NCBI RefSeq assembly: GCF_017161425.1
Contig: NZ_CP071057.1
Location: forward strand, 1,488,001-1,552,000
Length of the DNA: 64,000 bases
Source: Marinicauda algicola
GTDB lineage: Bacteria > Pseudomonadota > Alphaproteobacteria > Caulobacterales > Maricaulaceae
Direction of reading: 5' to 3'
The notes under the pieces are model-generated. The model ran no database searches, was not told the DNA's origin, and saw nothing but the letters and a program-made list of their open reading frames with translations. Made by a program: the position numbers and the translations under genes. Below are positions 58,305 through 64,000 of the stretch, piece after piece (position 1 is the first letter of the stretch; the number at the start of each line of letters is the position of its first letter).

Positions 58305-59105
58305 ATGAGCGCGCTCAAGCTCGACCTGTCCGGCCAGGTGGCCGTGATCACCGGATCGACCTCCGGGATCGGCGCCGCGCTCGCCGAGGGGCTCGCGAAG
58401 AGCGGGGCGGACATCGTCCTGAACGGGCTCGGCGATGAAGGCGAGATCGAGGCCCTGCGCAAGCGCCTCGAGACCGATCATGGCGTGACCGCGGTCTACC
58501 ACCCGGCCAACATGCTCGAGCCGGCAGAGATCGAGGATCTCGTCACCTCCACGGCGCAGCGGTTCGGCCGGCTCGACATCCTCGTCAACAATGCCGGCAT
58601 CCAGCATGTCGCGAGGATCGAGGACCTGCCGGCGGCGAGCTGGGACCGCATCATCGCAGTCAACCTGACCTCCTGCTTCCACACCATCCGCCACGCCGTC
58701 CCCGTGATGCGCAGGGCCGGGCGCGGGCGCATCGTCAACATCGCCTCTGCCCACGGCCATGCCGCCTCGCCCTTCAAGTCGGCCTATGTCGCGGCCAAGC
58801 ATGGCGTCATCGGGCTCACCAAGACCGTGGCCCTCGAACTCGCCGAGGCCGGCATCACGTGCAACGCCATCTGTCCGGGCTATGTGAAGACTCCGCTTGT
58901 GGAGAACCAGATCGGCGATACCGCCCGCGCACGGGGGATCAGCGAGGAGGAGGTGGTCCGCACCGTCATGCTCGCCGCCCAGCCGACGAAGAAATTCGTC
59001 ACCTATGACGAGCTGATGGGCGCCCTGCTCTATCTCGTCTCCGACCAGGGCGCGTCCACCAACGGCTCCTCGATCCTGGTCGAGGGCGGCTGGATGGCGC
59101 AGTAG
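58305..59105 (+). CDS. Short-chain dehydrogenase, 3-hydroxybutyrate dehydrogenase-like
   Basis: A 266-residue SDR. The cofactor motif AVITGSTSGIGAALAEGLAK is at about residue 12, NNAG in DILVNNAGIQHVARIED, catalytic Ser in IVNIASAHGHAAS and the Tyr-Lys pair in SAYVAAKHGVIGL. The C-terminal GYVKTPLVENQI is typical of 3-hydroxybutyrate dehydrogenases, which convert 3-hydroxybutyrate to acetoacetate with NAD. The ATG at 58305 is used; a longer in-frame start has no family support. The substrate is inferred from the pattern alone. Confidence 0.88.
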   Translation: MSALKLDLSGQVAVITGSTSGIGAALAEGLAKSGADIVLNGLGDEGEIEALRKRLETDHGVTAVYHPANMLEPAEIEDLVTSTAQRFGRLDILVNNAGIQHVARIEDLPAASWDRIIAVNLTSCFHTIRHAVPVMRRAGRGRIVNIASAHGHAASPFKSAYVAAKHGVIGLTKTVALELAEAGITCNAICPGYVKTPLVENQIGDTARARGISEEEVVRTVMLAAQPTKKFVTYDELMGALLYLVSDQGASTNGSSILVEGGWMAQ

Positions 59106-59180
59106 CGAACTCGGGCTGGACAGACGCGCTGCGCCCGGGGTCTTCTGGCTCCTTGCCCCCGTGTGGATGCCGATCGCGCC

Positions 59181-59531
59181 ATGCCCCTGTCCCTGCCCCA
59201 TATCCTGCCCGTCCTGATGCTGATCGCCTCGAACGTCTTCATGACGATCGCCTGGTACGGGCATCTCAAGTACAAGAGCGCGCCGCTGTTCGCGGTGATC
59301 TTCGCGAGCTGGACCATCGCGCTGGTGGAATACTGCCTGGCCGTGCCGGCCAATCGCTGGGGCCATGCGGTGTATTCCGCGGCGCAGCTGAAGACGATGC
59401 AGGAAGTGATCACGCTGGCGGTGTTCGTCGGCTTTTCGGCTCTTTATCTGAAGGAGCCGGTGACGGTGCGCCATCTCCTGGGATTCGCCCTCATCGCGGC
59501 AGGCGCCGCGGTCATCTTCATCAAGCGGTAG
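59181..59531 (+). CDS. DUF486 small multidrug-transporter-like membrane protein
   Basis: A 116-residue membrane protein with four hydrophobic helices. LMLIASNVFMTIAWYGHLKY, ASWTIALVEYCLAVPANRWG and AAQLKTMQEVITLAVFVGFS match DUF486, a small family in the drug/metabolite transporter superfamily. Function not established. ATG 59181 is preferred over an in-frame GTG at 59163. The RHH gene starts 2 bases after the stop. Confidence 0.88.
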   Translation: MPLSLPHILPVLMLIASNVFMTIAWYGHLKYKSAPLFAVIFASWTIALVEYCLAVPANRWGHAVYSAAQLKTMQEVITLAVFVGFSALYLKEPVTVRHLLGFALIAAGAAVIFIKR

Positions 59532-59533
59532 AG

Positions 59534-59812
59534 ATGCTGGAAAAACGCTCCCTCACCCTCTCCGGCCATGCCACGAGCCTGGCGCTCGAGCCGGAATTCT
59601 GGGCCGTGCTCGACGCCGCGGCGGCCGGGGACCGGCGCTCGCTCGCCAGCCTCGTGCGCCGCATCGACGAGCAGCGCCTGAAGGCAGATCCCGCCCCGCC
59701 CCTGTCGAGCGCGTGCCGGGTGTGGGCGCTGAAACGGGTACAGGCTAGCGCGGACGCGCCTGCCAGCCGGCCAGAACGGTCTCCAGGTCCGGCGAGCCGG
59801 CATCGAACCTGA
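59534..59812 (+). CDS. Ribbon-helix-helix domain protein
   Basis: A 92-residue protein; residues 3-75 match the ribbon-helix-helix family (PF13467 type): KRSLTLSGHATSLALEPEFW, then a helix DRRSLASLVRRIDEQR and RVWALKRVQAS. Such proteins are DNA-binding or act as adaptors in small regulatory roles. The last 17 residues (Pro/Arg-rich) are poorly conserved-looking. The 3' end overlaps the convergent gene at 59745-60353 by 68 bases. Co-transcribed with the DUF486 gene. Confidence 0.85.
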   Translation: MLEKRSLTLSGHATSLALEPEFWAVLDAAAAGDRRSLASLVRRIDEQRLKADPAPPLSSACRVWALKRVQASADAPASRPERSPGPASRHRT

Positions 59813-60353
59813 CGGGAAGATCCTCACCGCAGGAAAATCGCGGCGCGATCCTGTCGGCGACCTCCCGGGCGAGTGCATTGGCCTCGGCCAGGGAAAGGGC
59901 GTCGACATAGGCGACCTGACAGGCGGTCACTTCGCCTTCGGGCCTCAAAGCCGTGACCACGAGCCAATTGCCGACAGTCTCGTTCTCGTAATCGCTGGCC
60001 AACCAGCGAAGGATCGTGGCGTAGGCCGCGCCGTCCGCGACGCGCCATTCGATCACCTCGCCGGGCCCGAGCAGCGGCCCGGTACGCGGCGGCGCCTCGG
60101 CGAACTGAGCCTCGTGCCCGCGGGTCCCGAAGGCGACGGCCGAGCCGTGATCGCCCCCGGCGAGCAGCACCGCCGTACCGTCATGTCCCGGACAGGCCGA
60201 GATCGCGACGGGAATATCCAGCGGCTCCTCGATCAGCAGGCAATCGTGGATGCGCGTATAGACGCTTTCGGCCGCTGCGCCCGGCTCCTGCAGGGCCCCT
60301 GAAAGGCTCGCAGCCGCAAGTGCGGCCGCGGCGCAGCCCGAATGTATCGTCAT
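59745..60353 (-). CDS. Secreted hypothetical protein
   Basis: A 202-residue protein with a likely cleavable signal peptide (CAAAALAAASLSGALQEPGAA). The mature part has four cysteines (HDCLLIEEPLDIPVAISACP, EVTACQVAYVDALSLAEANA, RFSCGEDLP), so two disulfides are possible, consistent with the periplasm. I do not recognise a family. It is convergent with the ribbon-helix-helix gene and their 3' ends overlap. Confidence 0.75.
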   Translation of the reverse strand: MTIHSGCAAAALAAASLSGALQEPGAAAESVYTRIHDCLLIEEPLDIPVAISACPGHDGTAVLLAGGDHGSAVAFGTRGHEAQFAEAPPRTGPLLGPGEVIEWRVADGAAYATILRWLASDYENETVGNWLVVTALRPEGEVTACQVAYVDALSLAEANALAREVADRIAPRFSCGEDLPVRFDAGSPDLETVLAGWQARPR

Positions 60354-60420
60354 TGTCGCCCCCGCCTTCCCGGCCCTGCCCGAGCCAGTCTAGCAGGCTC
60401 GCCTGGGCTGTCACGCGCTC

Positions 60421-60897
60421 TCAGGCCGGTTCGAGATAGCCGCCATAGCACTGCCCGAACACGTAGTCCCAGCCGGTCACGTAGTCGGGGCGCGCCTCGC
60501 GTCCGCCGGGACGTCCCTCCCATCCGTCATGGACCAGGGTGACGCGGCAACCCTGCCCCTCGGCCTCGAAACGGACGCCGACGCGCGTCGCCTTTTCCGG
60601 AGGAAGGCCCGGATACCAAGAGAATTCGAGCCGCCGGCCGGGCTCGAAGACGGCGATCACGCCCCAGTCGAATTCCTCCCCGTCCGGCGCGGTCTCGTAG
60701 ATCCGCCCGCCGGCGAACGGCTCGACCGTCACCGCACGCGGCGGCGCGCCCTTCGCCCCGGGCGAGACCGCCATGCGATGGACCGGCCACCAGTCGCCCA
60801 TCTGCCGGGCGAACACGTCGAAGGCGCGCTCGGGGTTCGCCTTCACGCTCAGCGTCTTCACGATCGGCGCCAGCGCCGGATCAGTTCTCGTCGTCAT
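60421..60897 (-). CDS. SRPBCC (AHSA1-like) domain protein
   Basis: A 158-residue AHSA1/START-like protein: PIVKTLSVKANPERAFDVFA, GGRIYETAPDGEEFDWGVIA, RLEFSWYPGLPPEKATRVGV and a terminal GWDYVFGQCYGGYL helix. These proteins bind small hydrophobic ligands. Its start lies 17 bases inside the ArsR gene end, so the two are translated from one mRNA. The ArsR-SRPBCC pair is a common two-gene unit, where the SRPBCC protein is the regulated partner. Confidence 0.88.
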   Translation of the reverse strand: MTTRTDPALAPIVKTLSVKANPERAFDVFARQMGDWWPVHRMAVSPGAKGAPPRAVTVEPFAGGRIYETAPDGEEFDWGVIAVFEPGRRLEFSWYPGLPPEKATRVGVRFEAEGQGCRVTLVHDGWEGRPGGREARPDYVTGWDYVFGQCYGGYLEPA

Positions 60898-61189
60898 CCT
60901 CAACGGCCTCCTTGTAGGCGGCGAGCGCCGCATCCCACATCGCGTCGAAATACTCGCGCAGCGCCGCCATGCCGGAGGGCTCGATCGCGTAGATGCGCGC
61001 CCGGCCCCGCCGCTCCACGCGCACCAGCCCGGCCTCGCGCAGCACCTTGAGGTGCTGGGAGACCGCCGGCCGGCTGACGGGAAGTCCCGCACCCAGGTCG
61101 CCGGCACGCCTCGGTCCCGCCCGCAGGCGCTCGAACACGGCGCGCCGGGTCGGATCGGCGAGGGCGATGAAGGCGGCGTCATGGCTCAT
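60881..61189 (-). CDS. ArsR-family transcriptional regulator
   Basis: A 102-residue winged-helix repressor: FIALADPTRRAVFERLRAGP, the recognition helix PVSRPAVSQHLKVLREAGLV and the wing VERRGRARIYAIEP. No Cys is present in the usual metal-sensing positions, so it probably does not sense arsenic or metals. The promoter places the start of transcription at or next to the ATG at 61189 (see regulatory entry). It is divergent from clcA. Confidence 0.93.
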   Translation of the reverse strand: MSHDAAFIALADPTRRAVFERLRAGPRRAGDLGAGLPVSRPAVSQHLKVLREAGLVRVERRGRARIYAIEPSGMAALREYFDAMWDAALAAYKEAVEDDDEN

Positions 61190-61195
61190 GCCATC

Positions 61196-61225
61196 ATTTA
61201 AGCTATGACTTACATATTTTGTCAA
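61196..61225 (-). promoter_or_regulatory. Promoter and candidate operator of the ArsR/SRPBCC unit
   Basis: On the minus strand, TTGACA (61225-61220), a 17-base spacer and CTTAAA/TTAAAT (about 61202-61196) form a sigma-70-type promoter. The spacer holds TATGtaagtCATA (61216-61204), a dyad with 4-bp arms that suits ArsR autorepression. Predicted transcription start is about 61190. Confidence 0.6.
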
Positions 61226-61271
61226 GCCGGCGGCCTTGACCCTCCCCTCGCGGCGTCGTTCAAGGGGAAAG

Positions 61272-62948
61272 ATGAGCGAAACCAGCCCCTCCACCCCCAA
61301 CGAAGTCAGCGGCGAGCCTGCGCCGGACGCATTGCGGCGCGCGGGCCGCTTCATCGCCAACAGCTTCCATGACGGGCGCACGCCGGCGCTGTGGCTGCTC
61401 GGAATCCTCGTCGGGATCGTCGCCGGCTACGGCGCGATCGGCCTGCGCCTGGCGATCCAGGGGGTGGAGTTCATCGCGCTCGCCGATCTCGCCCCGCACA
61501 TCTCCACCGCGGCGGTCGAACTCGATCCGATGGCGATCATCCTCGCCCCCCTGGCCGGCGGCTGCATCGTCGGACTGCTGCTCTATGTCGGCGAGAAGGC
61601 GAAATGGCTGACCGAGACGCGCGCGCTCGGCATCGCCGACGTGATGGAGGCGCGCGCCGTGCGCGCCGGGAAGATGCAAGCCATGCCGGGCCTTCTGTCC
61701 AGCGTCATCTCCGCGGTTTCGCTCGGCTCGGGCGTGTCGGCGGGCCGCGAGGGCCCTGCCGTCCATCTCGGCGCCACGCTCGCCACCCTCCTTTGCCGCC
61801 CGCTCGGCCTGCCCGCGCGTGCGGCGCGCATCATGCTGGGATGCGGCGCGGCGGCGGCGGTGGCGGCGAGCTTCAACGCCCCGGTCGCCGGCGCGCTGTT
61901 CGCCTTCGAGGTCATTCTCGGCCACTACGCCCTGCGCTCGATCGCGCCGATCGCGGCTGCGAGCGTGACCGGCGCGGTGATCTCGCGCATCCACTTCGGC
62001 GCGACGCCCGCCTTCGCCATCCCCGAGATCGCCCCGGCCTCGATCCCCGACATGATCGCCGTGGTCCCGCTCGGCGTGCTCGCCGCCGGCGTGGCGATCC
62101 CCTTCGTGATCGGCACGGTGCGCGGCACGCGCCTCGTCGCGGACCAGGCCGGGCGGCTGAGCTGGCCGCTCTGGGCCCTGCCTCCGATCGGCGGGCTGGT
62201 GGTCGGGCTGATCGGCGCCTTCGTGCCGGAAATCCTCGGCGTCGGCTACGAGGCGACGGCCAAGGCGCTCGCCGGGGGCTATGGCGTCGGCCTCCTCGTC
62301 GGGCTGATCCTGGTGAAGATCGCGGCCACCGTGATCACCCTCTCCTTCCGCTTCGGGGGCGGCGTGTTCTCACCCTCGCTCTATCTCGGCGCCATGCTCG
62401 GCGCGGCCTATGGCGCTCTGGTGGTGGGCCTGCTCGGCGAGGACAGTTCCGGTGTCGCCTTCTTCGCCGTGGTGGGCATGGGCGCGGTCTCCGGCGCGGT
62501 GCTCGGCGCGCCGTTGTCCACCACGCTGATCGTGTTCGAGCTGACGGCGAGCTACGAGGCCTCGATCGCGCTCCTCGTCGCGGTCTCGCTCGCCACCGTG
62601 ATCACCACGACGGTGACCAAGGGCAGCTTCTTCCACAAGCAGGTGGAGCGCCACGGCTATGACCTCACCAAGGGCAATGCCCGGGTCATCCTCCAGACCA
62701 TCCGAGCGCGCGACATCATGACCCCGGTGGGCAAAAACGAGCGCCTCGGCGAGATGGACGAGCCCCATGTCTACGAGGACGACTATCTCGGCCGCGTCAT
62801 GGGCTTCTTCTCGGCGGAAAAACTGGACGGCGCCCCGGTGCGCACCCGCTCGGGCGAGCAGCCGATCGTGGGCTATATCTCGAAGGCGGACGCACATGCC
62901 GCCTATGCGCGCGCGCTGCAGACCGCGCACGAGGAGGAGCATCGCTAG
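61272..62948 (+). CDS. CLC-type chloride channel/transporter
   Basis: A 558-residue CLC protein. Selectivity-filter segments are GSGVSAGREGPAVHLGATLA, with the gating Glu in GREGP, and RFGGGVFSPSLYLGAMLGAA; about twelve to eighteen hydrophobic segments fit the family. It should move chloride, in exchange for protons or as a channel. The C-terminal 80 residues after DIMTPVGKNERLGEMDEP look like a partial or diverged CBS region. AAGGGG precedes the ATG at 61272. Confidence 0.92.
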   Translation: MSETSPSTPNEVSGEPAPDALRRAGRFIANSFHDGRTPALWLLGILVGIVAGYGAIGLRLAIQGVEFIALADLAPHISTAAVELDPMAIILAPLAGGCIVGLLLYVGEKAKWLTETRALGIADVMEARAVRAGKMQAMPGLLSSVISAVSLGSGVSAGREGPAVHLGATLATLLCRPLGLPARAARIMLGCGAAAAVAASFNAPVAGALFAFEVILGHYALRSIAPIAAASVTGAVISRIHFGATPAFAIPEIAPASIPDMIAVVPLGVLAAGVAIPFVIGTVRGTRLVADQAGRLSWPLWALPPIGGLVVGLIGAFVPEILGVGYEATAKALAGGYGVGLLVGLILVKIAATVITLSFRFGGGVFSPSLYLGAMLGAAYGALVVGLLGEDSSGVAFFAVVGMGAVSGAVLGAPLSTTLIVFELTASYEASIALLVAVSLATVITTTVTKGSFFHKQVERHGYDLTKGNARVILQTIRARDIMTPVGKNERLGEMDEPHVYEDDYLGRVMGFFSAEKLDGAPVRTRSGEQPIVGYISKADAHAAYARALQTAHEEEHR

Positions 62949-62960
62949 GAGCGCGCAGGA

Positions 62961-64000
62961 TCACTGCCCGTCCATCTCCCGGACGAAGCCGTAAACAGCG
63001 TTCGATCGCTCCGGCCCGGCCTCGACATAGGCGGCCTTCGCCTGCGCCAGGCCGTCGCCCGCGAAACCCGCCACCGTCCGCTGCGAATCCGGCAGACGGT
63101 AGAGGGCCGCGCTGTTCTCACCGAATATCCTGGTCTTTAGCGCCCCCTGGCCCGAGCCCAGTGCCGGCAGGCTGAAGCGCTCCTGCAGGTCCTCGGCGAC
63201 CTCGATTCGCCGGAACGCCTCGATCTGCCACTGCGGCGAGCCCCACCAGACCGAGTCGCTGCCCCAGAGCACCCTGTCCTCCCCGAGCCCCTTGACCAGG
63301 ATCGCCATCAGCGCGGCGGCGAGGCGCGGCTCGGTAATCGCGCCCTGACCGAAGGACGTGCCCACGTCGGCATAGACGTTCGATACGCCGAAGCGGGCCG
63401 GGATGTCGGCGAGATCGGACACCCAGTTCATCCGGCCCGTCTCCTCGAAGCGCTGCTTGAAGGCGGGATCAAACAACACGACCGGCTGGAGCGCGGCGTG
63501 ATAGATCACGAAGTTCAGCTGCTGCCAGTCGCGGGCGGCCTTGCCGACGTCGTCTACGATGGCGTGGCGCCAGAGATCGGGGATCACGTCGGCGTAATTG
63601 CCCGGAACCAGGCCCTTGTGGATGCACACCGTCGTGATGCCGGCCTGCGCGAACCGCTCAAAAGCGGGATAGACGAGGTCCTCGTCATCGAGCCGCCAGG
63701 GGTGCCTGGAGTGCGGCGTGAGCGGATCGCCGATCGTGTAGCCCTTCCACGACAGCGGCCGGTGAATCGCGATCGCCTCCTCGATCTGGTCCCGCCATCC
63801 CGGGGCTCCGGGATGGAAGGCACACTGCTTGAACAACCGCTGGCTCCCGGTCGCCGCATTGAAGCGGTCGACATCGGTGGAAATCTGGGCGTTGGAGAGA
63901 AATACCTTGGAGGGATCGTCCGAGGTCGCAGTGGTCACGATCCCCGCCGTGGTGTCGGAGTCAAAGAAGACCTCCTTGATGAAGTTCCCGAACTTGACGT
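62961..64000 (-). CDS. Amidohydrolase family protein, 5' part missing
   Basis: The gene runs off the right edge; about 346 residues are seen and the reading frame stays open to base 64000 (FIKEVFFDSDTTAGIVTTAT). Visible features are RHPWRLDDEDLVYPAFERFA, TVCIHKGLVPGNY with a metal-ligand-type His, FVIYHAALQPVVLF, and the ADVGTSFGQGAI / WGSDSVWWGSPQWQIEAF pair with Asp, which is typical of the amidohydrolase_2 (ACMSD-like) family. The N-terminal HxH metal site lies outside the window. Reaction cannot be named. Confidence 0.85.
   Translation of the reverse strand, partial: VKFGNFIKEVFFDSDTTAGIVTTATSDDPSKVFLSNAQISTDVDRFNAATGSQRLFKQCAFHPGAPGWRDQIEEAIAIHRPLSWKGYTIGDPLTPHSRHPWRLDDEDLVYPAFERFAQAGITTVCIHKGLVPGNYADVIPDLWRHAIVDDVGKAARDWQQLNFVIYHAALQPVVLFDPAFKQRFEETGRMNWVSDLADIPARFGVSNVYADVGTSFGQGAITEPRLAAALMAILVKGLGEDRVLWGSDSVWWGSPQWQIEAFRRIEVAEDLQERFSLPALGSGQGALKTRIFGENSAALYRLPDSQRTVAGFAGDGLAQAKAAYVEAGPERSNAVYGFVREMDGQ

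Noticed and set aside
1-64000. CRISPR arrays, integrases, transposases, tRNA and rRNA genes
   Set aside because: None was seen: no regularly spaced repeats, no mobile-element enzymes, and no tRNA or rRNA signature on either strand. Only the SRP RNA was found as a structural RNA.

Overview
The window is a continuous stretch of GC-rich chromosomal DNA from an alphaproteobacterium. The conserved blocks (ffs-dnaX-ebfC-recR, lspA with a DUF3035 lipoprotein gene, an unlinked cheY-cheZ pair, a cpa/tad pilus cluster) and several TTAA-N7-TTGA sites resembling the CtrA motif point to a stalked or dimorphic lineage such as Maricaulales, Hyphomonadaceae or Caulobacterales. The lineage is inferred from gene content; there is no rRNA or tRNA gene here to confirm it. 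I see no prophage, transposase, integrase or CRISPR array. Coding density is high and both end genes are cut by the window edge.

Bases 1-6.5 kb hold the end of a YceI gene, tsaC (tRNA t6A synthesis), a GrlR-like gene, an FAD-linked 2-hydroxyacid oxidase, an acyl-CoA dehydrogenase, a TauE/SafE exporter and two overlapping GNAT acetyltransferases. Bases 6.5-16.2 kb are information-processing and envelope genes: tadA (tRNA deaminase), an RluB-type pseudouridine synthase overlapping rsmD, an orphan NIT-type membrane sensor, mutL, DUF3035 lipoprotein, lspA, ribF, maoC, then cheY-cheZ. Bases 16.3-20 kb are accessory and repeat-rich: a HAD hydrolase, a CBS-pair protein, an esterase and two long GC-rich intergenic regions with inverted repeats. 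Bases 20-23 kb carry recR-ebfC-dnaX with the 4.5S SRP RNA just upstream.

Bases 23-33 kb hold an outer-membrane barrel protein, an AhpD-like protein, nudC, a membrane-anchored cytochrome c with a long acidic tail, a DUF2231/His-rich/NTF2-like fusion, an NlpC/P60 hydrolase with an M17 aminopeptidase, a TadD-like TPR lipoprotein, a YaiI-family protein and rmuC. Bases 33.4-45 kb form a complete Flp/Tad type IVb pilus locus: cpaB-C-D-E-F-tadB-tadC plus an unknown helical protein on the minus strand, cpaA and the Flp pilin on the minus strand, and divergently a secretin-N-domain protein and two TadE-like pseudopilins.

Bases 45-64 kb return to metabolism: pabB-pabC (folate), a tyrosine phosphatase, AMP nucleosidase, a fused aspartate kinase/diaminopimelate decarboxylase (lysine and cell-wall precursor), a large secreted protein with a possible caspase-like His/Cys pair, a small lipoprotein, marC, nrdB with an NrdR box, yaaA, a 3-hydroxybutyrate dehydrogenase-like SDR, a DUF486 membrane protein, a ribbon-helix-helix protein, an ArsR/SRPBCC pair with a clear promoter, a CLC chloride transporter and a truncated amidohydrolase.

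The most interesting items are the secreted candidate clan-CD peptidase at 52.6-54.5 kb, the His-rich DUF2231 fusion at 26.7 kb, the output-less NIT sensor at 9.1 kb, the unknown last gene of the tad operon, and the shared TTAA-N7-TTGA sites ahead of cheY, tadD and cpaB.
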